A DNA stretch of 64,000 nucleotides, taken from positions 1,187,501 to 1,251,500 of the forward strand of contig NZ_AP019773.1 of assembly GCF_009936175.1 (NCBI RefSeq), in the 5' to 3' direction. The position numbers were made by a program, and so were the translations under genes. Numbering within the stretch: the first letter of the stretch is position 1; each line of letters begins with the position of its first letter. Below the pieces are notes generated by a model. It made no database searches. It was not told the DNA's origin and worked only from the letters and a program-made list of their open reading frames with translations. This document shows positions 9,823-20,628 of this stretch, piece after piece. This DNA is from Bartonella quintana. Lineage in GTDB: Bacteria; Pseudomonadota; Alphaproteobacteria; Rhizobiales; Rhizobiaceae.

Positions 9823-10941
9823 ATGAACAAATCCATGAATAATAAAGCAAACCCATTACTTCCTTATACAGCTGTAGCAACCATCGATGTGAGTGCCATT
9901 GTTGCTAATTATAAAACTTTAGCCCAACATGTTGCTCCAGCTGAATGTTCAGCAGTTGTGAAAGCCAATGCTTATGGGCTGGGTGCTGATAAAATTGCCC
10001 CGGCACTCTATCGTGCTGGTTGCCGCATTTTTTTTGTAGCTCAAATCGAAGAAGCACTTCAATTAAAAGACATTTTACCGTCAAATGTTACACTTGCTCT
10101 TCTTAATGGACCTCCACACGCTACAGAAGAGTTTATAGCTCAAGCAGGTATTGTCCCTGTTCTAAACTCTTGGAATGCCATTGAAAATTGGCAAAAACTT
10201 TGTCAAAAAAAGGATAAAAAATTTCCCGCAATCATTCAAATCGATACCAATATGAATCGATTAGGACTTGATAAAAAAGAATTACAACAACTTATCAAAA
10301 AACCGACTGTTTTTGAAAAAGCAGAGATAAAATATATCCTCAGTCACCTTGCGAACGGAGATGATGCAACACATTCCTCCAATTATACACAATTGGCTGC
10401 TTTTAAAACCGTACTTACACAATTGCCTACCTGCAGAGCTTCCTTTGCCAATTCTGGTGGTATTTTTCTTGGTCCAGATTTTTATTTTGACCTTGTTCGC
10501 CCAGGCATTGCACTTTACGGAATCGATCCCCAAGGAAAACATCCAACCCTTTTCAAACCTGTTTTAAAACTTGAAGCTCAAGTCATTCAAAGCCGCTCTA
10601 TTGAGGCAGGAATCCCCGTTGGTTACGAAGAAAGTTTCATTACCAGAAGACCAAGCACTCTCATAACCATTTCTATCGGCTATGCAGACGGTTGGCTACG
10701 CATTCTTTCAAATAAAGGAACCGTTTATTTCAATGGGCACAAACTCCCTATTGTTGGACGTATTTCGATGGATTCCATGACAGTGGATGCTACCAATCTT
10801 GATAAAAAACCTCAAAGCGGTGACTGGGTAGAACTCATCGGACCTCATCAAACACTTAAAAAAGTATCGATAGATGCCAACACCATTCCTCATGAAATTC
10901 TGACTTCTTTAGGATCTCGCTATCAACGTATTTATATTTAA
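9823..10941 (+). CDS. alr: alanine racemase
   Basis: PLP enzyme converting L- to D-alanine for peptidoglycan. The PLP lysine is K47 in VVKANAYGLG; the second catalytic Tyr lies in the C-terminal domain (TISIGYADGWLR), and VGRISMDSMTVD is the conserved strand of that domain. The length of 372 aa is normal. AGGA eight bases before ATG 9823 supports the start; ATG 9835 is an alternative. It stands alone between long noncoding stretches. Confidence 0.95.
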   Translation: MNKSMNNKANPLLPYTAVATIDVSAIVANYKTLAQHVAPAECSAVVKANAYGLGADKIAPALYRAGCRIFFVAQIEEALQLKDILPSNVTLALLNGPPHATEEFIAQAGIVPVLNSWNAIENWQKLCQKKDKKFPAIIQIDTNMNRLGLDKKELQQLIKKPTVFEKAEIKYILSHLANGDDATHSSNYTQLAAFKTVLTQLPTCRASFANSGGIFLGPDFYFDLVRPGIALYGIDPQGKHPTLFKPVLKLEAQVIQSRSIEAGIPVGYEESFITRRPSTLITISIGYADGWLRILSNKGTVYFNGHKLPIVGRISMDSMTVDATNLDKKPQSGDWVELIGPHQTLKKVSIDANTIPHEILTSLGSRYQRIYI

Positions 10942-12141
10942 ATTATGACAGCACTATCAAAGAAACAAAAGAATGAAAATCATCATTCTCAGAAAGTACT
11001 CTTGTGAGCAAACCTTTCAAAAAAGACATCACGACAGCTAACCATATAACATGCTCATAGCACTGTTTTCTCACACGCATGGGAATCTTATCTGATCAAA
11101 CGACTTTTGATTTCCTGCTGTATTGAAACTGTTTTCACTAAAACCACAAGACTTTGTTCATAAGCTTTTCGCTCCACAAGCGAACATAAAAGAATACCCT
11201 GCAAAGTTTTTAAAATTGATTGCCGTTATGAAGAAATAAGCCAGAACCATCCTTTTCTTTCCCAGTCCCCAATGTTGCTTATCTTCTCTTGCATTAAAAT
11301 GATTCACAAAAGGCAAATCGAGTCCTTTTTTAAACGATTTTTATCCCCAAACCTATCCCTCTTGTAACGTACAAACAAATAGTTCTTTTCATGACTCTGA
11401 ATCAGAGAGGATGAAAGGAAAAAATTTTTCTGTACTCAGAACTTTCATTCAAGAGGAAAAAGATGTATTATCATTATAAATCAATATCTTAAATTTATAC
11501 ATCTCTGTGTTATAACATTGGCGTTTCAAACATCAATCGATCTATGTAAATAACCTACAGCTTTCCATTGAAAAGATTTGATCAAATGAAAAAACTAAAG
11601 CCTCAGTTTGAATAAATTATAGTTTCAATGATCCCCCCCTAGGAGATTATTGATCCTAACGCACCTGCCTATTTTAATAATATGTTATCCTTTTAAAGGG
11701 ATTTTAACGAAACTTTCTAAGCCTTCCACAACCTCTTCATCAATATTCCTTCTGAAAATACGAAAAGGAAACAGAGCAAGCAAAATGATCAATGCGTGAA
11801 GCATACCACCAATGAAAAAAATGATATAACGTCTGTTGATCACATTACGGAAAAAGCACACTCTTATAAACTCTAGCGGATTGATATAGATACGAATCTA
11901 ATAAATTCTAATCCTCAATTACACACCGCAATCAATTAATTTTATTGATATTTTTAAGGATTAGGAATCCTGTAATATCGGGAAGAGGATTTTCAACCGT
12001 GCCTCTACAAAATGCATCCTTTTTTTGCGAGCTTTCTCTCCTAATTTTTTTAATTCTCCTAAGTTACGCTGCACAAAACTCATCAAAATTTTAGAAAACA
12101 TGTAAGCAAACTTCATAGCTAAAAAGATCAGTACGTGATTC
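10942..12141. other. long gap without a supported gene
   Basis: About 1.2 kb after alr. There are no long open frames, only AT-rich DNA. A short minus-strand frame at 11961-12188 lacks a ribosome-binding site and runs into the gcvP terminator, so it is not called. The stretch may hold decayed genes that I cannot recognise. Confidence 0.5.
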
Positions 12142-12171
12142 AAAAAGCCCACACAAAATATGTGGGCTTTT
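12142..12171 (-). terminator. terminator of the gcv operon
   Basis: A strong hairpin with arms AGCCCACA and TGTGGGCT, flanked by A-runs on one side and T-runs on the other, 24 bp beyond the gcvP stop. The symmetry would let it work in both directions. Confidence 0.8.
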
Positions 12172-12194
12172 CTCGTCAATGCAAACAAATAAAT

Positions 12195-14999
12195 TTAAGA
12201 GGTGTTTCCCAATGGTGGACAAGAACAAATGAGTACTCTGTCCCCCGCAACATTATCAATACGGGAAACAGGAGGCCAATATTTATTCGTTGGATCAAGA
12301 TGATGATTGGGAAAAGCAGCCTCCTGTCGCGAATAAGGATGTACCCAAGCATCATCTAGTGTATCCACCAATGTATGTGGTGCATTGACCAATGGATTAT
12401 CATCTTTTGGCCAAACACCTGCACCAACTTTCTCAGCTTCTTCAGCAATAGAAAGCAAAGCATCACAAAAGCGATCAATCTCTGCTTTTGGCTCTGATTC
12501 TGTTGGCTCAATCATCAAAGTCCCGGGAACTGGAAACGACATCGTCGGCGCATGGAATCCATAATCTATGAGACGTTTTGCGATATCATCAACACTTACT
12601 CCATACTGCTCTTTCAATACGCGTGTATCCACAATACATTCGTGTGCAACACGTCCATGCTTGCCCCGATACAGAATGGAATAAGCCTGTGAAAGACGCT
12701 CAGCGATATAATTGGCATTCAAAATTGCTGTTTGCGTCGCATATTTCAAGCCTTCAGCACCCATCATCCGAATATACATCCATGTAATCACAAGAATCGA
12801 TGCACTTCCATAAGGGGCTGCGGAAACCGCATGTGTTGTTCCGTTTTGTGCATGTCCTGGTAAAAATGGCTTTAGATGTTCAGCTACTCCAATCGGGCCA
12901 ACACCAGGACCACCACCACCATGGGGAATTGCAAATGTTTTATGAAGGTTCATATGACAAACATCCGCCCCAATATCTGCCGGACGAGTAAGCCCAACAA
13001 GTGCATTGAGATTAGCACCATCAAAATAAACTTGTCCTCCATTTTCATGGATAAGCGAGCAAATGTCCTTAATATTTTCCTCATAAACACCGTGTGTTGA
13101 AGGATAGGTGATCATTAAAGCGGCTAAACGATCCTTATGCAATTGTGCTTTCATTTTGAGATCATCAATATCAACATCACCATCGCTTAAGCATTTCACC
13201 ACAACAACTTCCATACCCGCCATATGGGCTGAAGCCGGATTGGTACCATGTGCTGATGCAGGAACAAGACAAAGTGTGCGTTGATTTTCCCCACGTGACT
13301 GATAATACCGGCGGATAGCCAAAAGCCCGGCATATTCACCTTGTGCACCAGAGTTTGGCTGAAAAGAAACCTGTGCAAACCCTGTAATTTCACACAACCA
13401 CGCATTTAACTGATTAATCATTTCCTGATAACCCGCCGCATCCTCTTTAGGAACAAAGGGGTGTATATTGGCTACCGTAGGCCAACTTACAGGCATCAAT
13501 TCAGCGGCCGCATTAAGCTTCATTGTACAAGAACCAAGCGGAATCATTGCCCGGTCCAATGCCAAATCCTTATCTGACAAACGACGCAAAAAGCGCATCA
13601 TGTCCGTCTCTGAATGAACCACATGAAAGAAAGGCTGTGAAAGAAAAGCGGCATCACGTCCTTTACCCCAAAGTCGTGGAGAAACCTGATCAACGAGTTG
13701 TGCCCCAAAAAGCTGTGCTAAAGTACAAGCATCCTCTTCTGTTGACAATTCATCAAAATTGACCGCAACTCTGTCATCATCAAGAATACGAACAAGGCGT
13801 CCACCTGCTTTCGCTTGGCGCGCAATCTCTTGAGCTTTTCCCTTCACAACGACGCTTACACAATCGAAAAAGGACTCTCCTTCACAAGGGATACCTGCTG
13901 CCTCTAAACCACCCATAAAACGGCATGTTAAAGAATGAATCCGCTGAGCAATTTCCTGTAAGCCTTGTGGCCCATGCCAAACAGCATAAGCTGTTGCCAT
14001 ATTTGCCAACAAAGCTTGTGCTGTACAAATGTTTGACGTTGCTTTATCGCGCCGGATATGTTGTTCACGTGTTTGCAACGCTAAACGAAAACCAACACGC
14101 CCTTTTGTATCCACTGATTGACCAACAATACGCCCTGGAATGAGACGTGTTAGCGCATCACTGACCGCAAGATAACCAGCATGTGGACCACCAAATCCCA
14201 TTGGAACTCCATAGCGCTGCATAGAGCCAACAACAATATCAGCCCCCCATTGAGCTGGCGGTTCCATAAGCGTAAGCGCCAAAGGATCAGCAACAACGAT
14301 CACCAGTGCTCCTTTTGCCTTTGCCTCTTTAATGACTTCACTGTAATCGTTAAAAAAGCCTTTTGTATCTGGCCAAGACAAAACGATCGCAGCTGTATTA
14401 GAACAAATTTCGCTATTTTCACTAATGGAAATGCCTTGTGTTTCAGCACGCGTTTGTACGACACTCAAAATTTGAGGATGCAAAAGACTCTGAAGGGAAA
14501 TTTTTGTTTTCTTTTCACGCGCAAAACGTACAGCTACCGCATTGGCTTCGGCTAAAGCTGTTGCTTCATCAAGAAGTGAAGCAGCTGCAACAGGCAAACC
14601 GGTGAGTTCACTAATCAACGTCTGAAAATAAAATAAAAGCTCTAAACGGCCTTGGCTAATTTCGGCCTGATAAGGCGTATAAGCAGTATACCAAGCTGGA
14701 TTTTCAAAAAGATTCCGCAAAATAACCGGAGGCACGCATGTTCCATGATACCCCTGCCCAATAAAACTTTTGTGCACATGATTACGCCCCATAATCTTGG
14801 AGAGTTCTTCTAGAGCTTGTCCTTCACTCACTGCCTTTGGGAGATTAAGCACCCGTCCCAAATGGATAGAGTGAGGAATAGCTTGAGAGACGAGTGTATC
14901 GATACAATCAAGTCCCAAAACATCAAGCATTTTTTGTGTTTCATCGGAACGAAGCCCAATATGCCGAGAAAAAAAAGAGCGTTCTTGCATAACACTCAT
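12195..14999 (-). CDS. gcvP: glycine dehydrogenase (decarboxylating), P-protein
   Basis: The 934-aa homodimeric-type P-protein of the glycine cleavage system. It decarboxylates glycine with PLP and passes the aminomethyl group to the lipoyl arm of GcvH. The PLP lysine is in [16 protein letters not shown] (near residue 685); [12 protein letters not shown] and [15 protein letters not shown] are other family signatures. The N-terminal half is the catalytically silent repeat. The ATG overlaps the gcvH stop in the form ATGA, showing coupled translation. It is the last gene of gcvT-gcvH-gcvP. Confidence 0.97.
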   Translation of the reverse strand: MSVMQERSFFSRHIGLRSDETQKMLDVLGLDCIDTLVSQAIPHSIHLGRVLNLPKAVSEGQALEELSKIMGRNHVHKSFIGQGYHGTCVPPVILRNLFENPAWYTAYTPYQAEISQGRLELLFYFQTLISELTGLPVAAASLLDEATALAEANAVAVRFAREKKTKISLQSLLHPQILSVVQTRAETQGISISENSEICSNTAAIVLSWPDTKGFFNDYSEVIKEAKAKGALVIVVADPLALTLMEPPAQWGADIVVGSMQRYGVPMGFGGPHAGYLAVSDALTRLIPGRIVGQSVDTKGRVGFRLALQTREQHIRRDKATSNICTAQALLANMATAYAVWHGPQGLQEIAQRIHSLTCRFMGGLEAAGIPCEGESFFDCVSVVVKGKAQEIARQAKAGGRLVRILDDDRVAVNFDELSTEEDACTLAQLFGAQLVDQVSPRLWGKGRDAAFLSQPFFHVVHSETDMMRFLRRLSDKDLALDRAMIPLGSCTMKLNAAAELMPVSWPTVANIHPFVPKEDAAGYQEMINQLNAWLCEITGFAQVSFQPNSGAQGEYAGLLAIRRYYQSRGENQRTLCLVPASAHGTNPASAHMAGMEVVVVKCLSDGDVDIDDLKMKAQLHKDRLAALMITYPSTHGVYEENIKDICSLIHENGGQVYFDGANLNALVGLTRPADIGADVCHMNLHKTFAIPHGGGGPGVGPIGVAEHLKPFLPGHAQNGTTHAVSAAPYGSASILVITWMYIRMMGAEGLKYATQTAILNANYIAERLSQAYSILYRGKHGRVAHECIVDTRVLKEQYGVSVDDIAKRLIDYGFHAPTMSFPVPGTLMIEPTESEPKAEIDRFCDALLSIAEEAEKVGAGVWPKDDNPLVNAPHTLVDTLDDAWVHPYSRQEAAFPNHHLDPTNKYWPPVSRIDNVAGDRVLICSCPPLGNTS

Positions 15000-15364
15000 C
15001 CAATCAATGTTTTATAAGCAGCCTCATCCAGCAACCCTTCAAGTTGCGTTTCATCCTGCACTGTCATTTTCCAGAGCCATCCTTCTTTTTCAGCTTTCTG
15101 GTTTACAAGTTCAGGACTATTTGCCAAAGCTTCATTAATTTCGACCACTTCACCATCAAGAGGTGCATAAACATCTGAAGCCGCCTTCACCGATTCCACA
15201 ACAGCAGCAGCATCTCCCTTGGAAAGTTTCGTCCCGCTTTGTGGCAAATCAACAAAAACCAAATCACCTAACTGTTCTTGGGCATAATTTGTGATCCCGA
15301 CAGTCACTACTTGTCCTTCAACGCTAAGCCATTCATGATCTTGTGTAAAATAAATTTGAGACAT
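14996..15364 (-). CDS. gcvH: glycine cleavage H-protein
   Basis: Lipoyl carrier protein of 122 aa that shuttles the aminomethyl group between P-, T- and L-proteins. The lipoylated lysine is K60 in [17 protein letters not shown], and the HEWL motif near the N-terminus is typical. AAGGAT precedes the ATG. It starts 8 bp after gcvT and overlaps gcvP by 4 bp. Confidence 0.97.
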   Translation of the reverse strand: MSQIYFTQDHEWLSVEGQVVTVGITNYAQEQLGDLVFVDLPQSGTKLSKGDAAAVVESVKAASDVYAPLDGEVVEINEALANSPELVNQKAEKEGWLWKMTVQDETQLEGLLDEAAYKTLIG

Positions 15365-15372
15365 AAAAAAAA

Positions 15373-16491
15373 TTATCCTTTTAAATAACGTTGTTCAACA
15401 AAAGGAAGTGAATGAACAGACAGCGCAATCCTTTTACCACGCAGCTCTGTAAAGACTTCCGTTCCCACAGCTTTCCAACCAACAGAAACGTAACCCATCG
15501 CTACAGGACCATCAAAAGAAGGACCAAAACCACCTGATGTCACCACCCCGATCTGATTTCCTAGATCATCGAGAAGCACAGCACCTGCACGAATAGGTTG
15601 GCGCGTTTGCGGTTTTAATCCAACACGACAACGAGAGGGTCCTTTTTCAAGAGCTTCAAGAAAAGCTTTCGCTCCATAAAATTGGGCCTTTTCTCGAACA
15701 TTTTTAGGAACAGCCCATGCCAGAGCAGCGTCAATAGGCGTAGTATCAGGTGTAATATCATTTCCATGCAAGCATAACCCCGCTTCTAACCGAAGACTGT
15801 CGCGCGCCGCAAGACCAACCCACTCAACACGAGAATCACACAGCAATTTTTCAGCCAATGCTTGTCCTTGCCTTTGCGGAAGAGCAATTTCAAAACCATC
15901 TTCTCCCGTATAGCCAGAACGCGCTATAAACCAATCTTGTTGTGGTTCAAATCCTTGCATAAACAACAGCTCATTACCAGGCAACCCTGCATCAGCTATA
16001 ACAGCTGCCGCTTCCGGACCTTGAAGAGCAAGCAATACCCTTTCAAGAGCAATCACTCGACACTCAAAACCAACAGCACGCTTCTCAAGTTCAGCAAGAT
16101 CGGCTTGTGCATTACCAGCATTAGCGACCAGCATAAAACGGCACTCTGCTAAACGAGTAAGGATAAGATCATCAAGAATGCCTGCCTGCTCATTAAGCAA
16201 ATAGTTATACCGTGATTGCCCAATCTTTAATAATGCCGCATCAATAGGAAAAGCGTATGATAAAAACTCAACGGCCTGCGCTCCCTCAACAGTGATCAAT
16301 TGCATATGAGAAATATCAAAAAGGCCGGCATGCGCACGTGTATGAAGATGCTCTTTCAAAACTCCAAGAGGATAAGTCAAAGGCATTTTCCAACCGGCAA
16401 AAGCACCAAATTTCGCTCCGGCTTTTTCATGCAGTTCATGTAAGGGAAGTATTTTTAAAGAAGATGTTTCGAATTCTTGTACTGTGCCCAT
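15373..16491 (-). CDS. gcvT: aminomethyltransferase, glycine cleavage T-protein
   Basis: T-protein of 372 aa, which moves the methylene group from the H-protein arm to tetrahydrofolate and frees ammonia. Family signatures include GLFDISHMQ, the folate-domain stretch [13 protein letters not shown] and [22 protein letters not shown] before the ATG is a good ribosome-binding site. It is the first gene of the operon, directly behind the glycine riboswitch. The L-protein is not in this window. Confidence 0.96.
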   Translation of the reverse strand: MGTVQEFETSSLKILPLHELHEKAGAKFGAFAGWKMPLTYPLGVLKEHLHTRAHAGLFDISHMQLITVEGAQAVEFLSYAFPIDAALLKIGQSRYNYLLNEQAGILDDLILTRLAECRFMLVANAGNAQADLAELEKRAVGFECRVIALERVLLALQGPEAAAVIADAGLPGNELLFMQGFEPQQDWFIARSGYTGEDGFEIALPQRQGQALAEKLLCDSRVEWVGLAARDSLRLEAGLCLHGNDITPDTTPIDAALAWAVPKNVREKAQFYGAKAFLEALEKGPSRCRVGLKPQTRQPIRAGAVLLDDLGNQIGVVTSGGFGPSFDGPVAMGYVSVGWKAVGTEVFTELRGKRIALSVHSLPFVEQRYLKG

Positions 16492-16524
16492 AATATCTCC
16501 AAAGTCGCGCTAACGCCCACACGA

Positions 16525-16735
16525 TGTATTCATCTCTGCATTCCTCTGTCACGAACCTGAGAGACTCGCGAAAAGAGCTTTCGCTTACACCTTCGGCGCG
16601 GATCCTCCCGACTTTCCAGATCTGCCTTCCTTCTTTTACGGTCCTTAGAGCATGAGGAGACTCTGGGCTGTTTTCCCCTTCGGCTGCAGATACGAAAAAA
16701 AGAAACAACAATGTTCTTTCCAATATATTCCGATC
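16525..16735 (-). promoter_or_regulatory. tandem glycine riboswitch controlling gcvTHP
   Basis: On the minus strand two copies of the aptamer core appear. The first contains GCAGCCGAAGGGGAAAACA and ends with CTCTAAGGACCG, closed by a U-rich/A-rich P1 (TTCTTTT with AAAAGAA). The second contains GCGCCGAAGGTGTAAGCG and ends with CTCTCAGGTTCGTGACAGAGG. These are the known signatures of the glycine aptamer. They lie 30-240 bp before gcvT. In known cases glycine binding switches on the operon. Confidence 0.88.
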
Positions 16736-17190
16736 TATAAACTATCTCTTTCACACTGTCACCAGCAAAATGACTAGAGTGCTCTAATTTTAAACTTGCA
16801 TAGACTATTTTAAAGGGCATATAATAATATTCATTTTTGAGCAGTATAAAAACCGTCAGTGTTCGCAGTTCCGTAAAGAAGGAGAAGTAGCTTATGCATT
16901 ACCGGTACGCACACGACCAGCAGAAAAAGGAAATTGCGAAAAGCCACAAACAAAAACACCACTTGAAAACAATATAAAATTTCATGAACGAAAAGGATCA
17001 AAATAGTATCCTCTCTTGCACGATCCAATCATAACTGCAAAGTTTACTATCCTCTAACAGTACATACTGAAAAGTATCTAGAGATATGATCTCAACACAC
17101 AAGGAGTTGGCCTTTTTTACCACTAAGTGGTATTGTAAACTGTGCTTCTTTACACACCCAACCTCACCAGATAAAGGTTCAAAAATATTT
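16736..17190. other. promoter region between divergent gcvT and the LonN gene
   Basis: About 450 bp holding the gcv promoter and, toward the right, the promoter of the LonN gene. No further gene is supported; a 65-codon minus frame at 16831-17028 is very hydrophobic but has no ribosome-binding site. Confidence 0.45.
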
Positions 17191-17853
17191 ATGAAAGCTG
17201 GTAATATCCATTATAATTGCGAAAATGATCTACCAAAGCAAATTGCTCTTTTTCCTTTAGAAGGTGCACTCTTACTGCCAGGTGGTTTTTTATCGCTCAA
17301 TATTTTTGAACCAGAAGCTCTCGAAATGGTTGAAGACGTTATGGTATCCAATCGTTTGTTAGGTATTATTCAACCACTTACGTCGGGGACAGACCGCTTT
17401 TCGACACAACTTTACAAAATAGGCTGTATAGGTCGCATCATACACTACAACGAAACAGGAAATGGACAACTCTTCATTATATTACAGGGAGTTTGCCGCT
17501 TCACCTTAAAACAAGAACTGATGAAGATAAAATCTTATCGGATTGCCGTCATCCAATCAAACATAAAAGACCTACAAGAGACAAACGTTTCAGAAAGCAT
17601 TAATCGAGAAAACTTACTCAACATTGTTGAGCAATATCTTACCATACATGAAATAGAATATAATTGGAGCAATATCATAAAAACACCCACACCTATATTG
17701 GTGAATGCTTTTTCATCGCTTATTCCCTTTACACCCGCAGAAAAACAAGCTCTACTCGAAGCTCCAGATATTGGAAGCCGTGCCCAAACTCTTCTCGCTT
17801 TAACTGAACGCTCACTCATGAAACAAACAGGGGCACATCACCATTTAAACTAA
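17191..17853 (+). CDS. LON N-terminal (substrate-binding) domain protein
   Basis: A stand-alone Lon N-terminal domain protein of 220 aa; it lacks the AAA+ and protease domains of true Lon. The start of the domain is QIALFPLEGALLLPGGFLSLNIFEP and the end is GSRAQTLLALTERSL. Such proteins are common in alphaproteobacteria beside a Trm112-like gene, as here, but their role is not established. A frame can be read back to 17086, but the family N-terminus fits ATG 17191, which has a weak AAAGG upstream. Confidence 0.85.
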   Translation: MKAGNIHYNCENDLPKQIALFPLEGALLLPGGFLSLNIFEPEALEMVEDVMVSNRLLGIIQPLTSGTDRFSTQLYKIGCIGRIIHYNETGNGQLFIILQGVCRFTLKQELMKIKSYRIAVIQSNIKDLQETNVSESINRENLLNIVEQYLTIHEIEYNWSNIIKTPTPILVNAFSSLIPFTPAEKQALLEAPDIGSRAQTLLALTERSLMKQTGAHHHLN

Positions 17854-17866
17854 TGAACACTAAAAC

Positions 17867-18073
17867 ATGAAAAAAATGATCACCGACCCCAAAATGCTCG
17901 AATTGCTTGTTTGCCCAATTACAGGAGGAACACTCTCTTTAAACAGAAAAACGCAAGAATTAATCTCGTTCAAAGCAAAACTCGCCTATCCTATTCGCGA
18001 TGGTGTTCCCATTATGCTTGCCTCAGAAGCCCGTCCTTTGCAGCACAATGAAAAAAGAGTCCATAAAAAATAA
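17867..18073 (+). CDS. Trm112-like (UPF0434) protein
   Basis: A 68-aa protein with the family core [12 protein letters not shown] and [18 protein letters not shown]. In eukaryotes and archaea the family activates methyltransferases; in bacteria the partner is uncertain. The second Cys of the usual CPxC pair is missing (CPIT), as in many alphaproteobacterial members, so a zinc site is unlikely. It starts 13 bp after the LonN gene and is probably co-transcribed. Confidence 0.9.
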   Translation: MKKMITDPKMLELLVCPITGGTLSLNRKTQELISFKAKLAYPIRDGVPIMLASEARPLQHNEKRVHKK

Positions 18074-18669
18074 AGTGGCTTTGTTCAATTTTTCTTTCAC
18101 AAACGAAAACGACATCTCTGTTTGAATTAACCTTCTTTTTTCGCAACTCGTTTTTTGTGAATTTGTTAAAAGCGTATTTTATATGCTCTTGAAAAAACTT
18201 GTTAAGTAAGATTTTTGAAAAGGTCATTATACATTCCTTTTCGTAAATCGTTTTTTTCATCAAAAAGGACGAAGAGAAAGTGAACTGAAGTCTCATAAAA
18301 TAAGGAGAAGCATTATACAACGGTTGAGTATAAATTTGAGCAAAATCAACAAGGAAAATTGTTTTAATTCTGAGTGACGATTTAAGGAAATGATCCTATG
18401 AATGAGCTTGTGATTTTGATCGTATACGCAACGATTAATAGGGCCTGGAAGATTGAAAAACTCAAATACTAAAAAATATGCTTTGCGGGTATTCCGCAAT
18501 TTCCGGGGGCTTTTGTTATGTCCAAGTAGCTATCAGCACGAAAAGCAAGAAGCTGATTTGAGTTCAGTGCTTCTAGATCTTGGAATACCAATGCGAGGGC
18601 GCTCACTCCCGGCGTAGAACTTTCAGAATACAAACCAAAAATCCACGTTTTAATGACATTTCTGTAAGC
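18074..18669. other. gap with unrecognised remnants
   Basis: About 600 bp, AT-rich up to 18,480, then richer in GC from 18,500 to 18,620. That last part reads in one frame as GLLLCPSSYQHEKQEAD and then LDLGIPMRGRSLP before a stop, which could be a gene scrap, but I cannot assign it. Confidence 0.4.
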
Positions 18670-18885
18670 AAAAAAATTTGCTTAAGAAGAAGCAAATGGG
18701 ACTTTCTCAAAAACAATTAGGCTATCATTTAGGCGTACCTTTCTAACAAATCCAAAAGCATGAAATAAGGAATAAATCGCGTAAGTGCAGGACGCTTACA
18801 GGAAATTGCCGAATACTGGATGTGCCTGTTTCCTTCTTTTATGCTGATATTTCAACACAAGAAGATGCCCTCTGCCACCATGAGG
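18670..18885 (+). pseudogene. XRE-family HTH regulator, broken
   Basis: A helix-turn-helix of the Cro/CI type can be read as KKQMGLSQKQLGYHLGVPF, then a TAA where Gln is expected, then QIQKHE. A frameshift follows, after which NRVSAGRLQEIAE and LDVPVSFFYADIS appear in two frames. This closely matches the standard LSQKQLG...FQQIQKYE...NRVSAGRL architecture of alphaproteobacterial XRE regulators. At least one nonsense and two frameshift lesions make it a pseudogene. Bartonella has families of such regulators placed after Brt RNAs; whether this was one is unknown. Confidence 0.75.
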
Positions 18886-19161
18886 ACAGAATATCGTGCA
18901 AAGTAGAATATTTGCTCTAAAAATTTCAGAGTATTCATCCTTCTAAAAACAAAGAGCAATCTTCAGTTGATTTCTGATAGGAATGAAAACATTACCTTAT
19001 TTCATGATTTCGGCGAGCGTTTCTTAAATGAACGCCTTTATAATATGAAAAGGATTTATTTAAGTAAGAATGAGAACCACAAAGCAAAAAGCAAGAACAA
19101 TACCGGAAAAACCACATCAAGAGCCGCTCTCTTAACCTACATATAAAAACACTTAATTGTG

Positions 19162-19380
19162 ATGAAATCTAAAAATTTCACCAGTGCAATACATGATGCA
19201 CTTGGTGTAAAATTTAAAATTTCTCAAGGGAAACAATTGACAGAAGATAAGCAATTCACTAGATTGAACTACTGTCAAGGAAATGTCCTTACAGCTTGGC
19301 ATAAAGTATTCAAGCTTTCTCAACTCTTAAAGACTCACGAAGACGGTGCATTCGAAATGAGCCGACGTGTGTGGTTTTAG
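19162..19380 (+). CDS. hypothetical protein or gene fragment, 72 aa
   Basis: An open frame reading MKSKNFTSAIHDALGVKFK and ending EMSRRVWF. I do not recognise a family. It has no good ribosome-binding site and lies between a dead regulator and asd, so it may be a remnant. Neither a signal peptide nor a membrane helix is visible. Confidence 0.25.
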   Translation: MKSKNFTSAIHDALGVKFKISQGKQLTEDKQFTRLNYCQGNVLTAWHKVFKLSQLLKTHEDGAFEMSRRVWF

Positions 19381-19509
19381 GTTATGATTGCCGTACACAA
19401 AAATGAAATCTATGAAACCGACGATATGATTTAATATTCCTTGGCCAACTCGCCCTCTCTCGGGTATAGCCCGGGGAAGAAAAATGGAGAAGGACAGGAG
19501 TGTACAAAA

Positions 19510-20541
19510 ATGAGTTTTAAAATTGCAGTTGTCGGCGCAACCGGAAATGTTGGTCGTGAAATGCTAACAATTCTGGAAGAACGGGGTTTTCCTGCTCATG
19601 AAGTTGTCCCTTTAGCATCACGACGTTCATTAAGACAGGACGTTTCTTATGGTGACAAAACTTTAAAAGTAAAGGCACTTGATACGTATGATTTTTCCGA
19701 CACGGATCTATGCCTCATGTCTGCTGGAGGAAGTATTTCCAAAGAATATGCCCCTAAAATCGGTGCTGCAAACTGTGTGGTGATCGACAATTCATCCACT
19801 TGGCGTTACGATGCCAGTATCCCTTTGATTGTACCAGAAGTGAATGCACACGCTATTGGTGAATTTTCCAAGCGCAACATTATAGCCAACCCCAATTGTT
19901 CAACAATTCAACTTGTCTTAGCTCTCAAACCTCTCCATGATGCTGCAATTATTAAACGCGTTGTTGTGTCCACTTACCAATCGGTTTCCGGAGCTGGTAA
20001 AGAAGGAATGGATGAACTTTTTGAACAATCACGCGCGGTTTTTGTTGCAGATCCCATTTCATCGAAAAAATTCACCAAACGCATTGCCTTTAATGTCATT
20101 CCCCATATCGATGTTTTCATGAAAGATGGCTATACGAAAGAAGAATGGAAAATGATGGTTGAAACGAAAAAAATTCTTGATCCTAAGATCAAGTTAACAG
20201 CCACGGCTGTTCGGGTTCCAGTTTTTATCGGTCATGCTGAAGCCGTTCATGTTGAATTTGAAAAACCACTCAATGCCCATGAAGCGCAAGTCCTGCTACG
20301 CGATGCGCCTGGTTGCCAGCTTATTGATAAACATGAAGATGGCGGCTATATCACTCCCTATGAATGTACTGGAGAAGATGATACCTTTATTAGCCGTGTT
20401 CGCGAGGATATCACCGTTGAAAATGGCTTAGCTTTCTGGATTGTTGCTGACAATTTAAGAAAGGGAGCAGCATTAAATGCAATTCAAATTGCTGAATTAC
20501 TCATTTCTCGTAATTTGATCAAGCCTAAGTCAGCGAATTAA
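19510..20541 (+). CDS. asd: aspartate-semialdehyde dehydrogenase
   Basis: NADPH enzyme reducing aspartyl phosphate to the semialdehyde, the branch point to lysine/diaminopimelate, threonine and methionine. The Rossmann start is IAVVGATGNVGREML; the catalytic Cys is in ANPNCSTIQLV, and the substrate-site stretch YQSVSGAGKEGM follows. The product is 343 aa, normal for the family. The start is ATG 19510, with AGGAG nine bases before it. The frame is open back to 19441 but without family similarity. Confidence 0.95.
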   Translation: MSFKIAVVGATGNVGREMLTILEERGFPAHEVVPLASRRSLRQDVSYGDKTLKVKALDTYDFSDTDLCLMSAGGSISKEYAPKIGAANCVVIDNSSTWRYDASIPLIVPEVNAHAIGEFSKRNIIANPNCSTIQLVLALKPLHDAAIIKRVVVSTYQSVSGAGKEGMDELFEQSRAVFVADPISSKKFTKRIAFNVIPHIDVFMKDGYTKEEWKMMVETKKILDPKIKLTATAVRVPVFIGHAEAVHVEFEKPLNAHEAQVLLRDAPGCQLIDKHEDGGYITPYECTGEDDTFISRVREDITVENGLAFWIVADNLRKGAALNAIQIAELLISRNLIKPKSAN

Positions 20542-20628
20542 ACAAAAATGGCAGCATAAAGCGGAAAAATATCTCATACTCTGTACTTCTTTTCTGTCCT
20601 TCCAAGAACTGTGGATTTTTGTTATCCT

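Noticed and set aside
11961..12188. Possible small minus-strand gene downstream of gcvP
   Set aside because: Its 5' part is the gcv terminator hairpin and no start signal is present.
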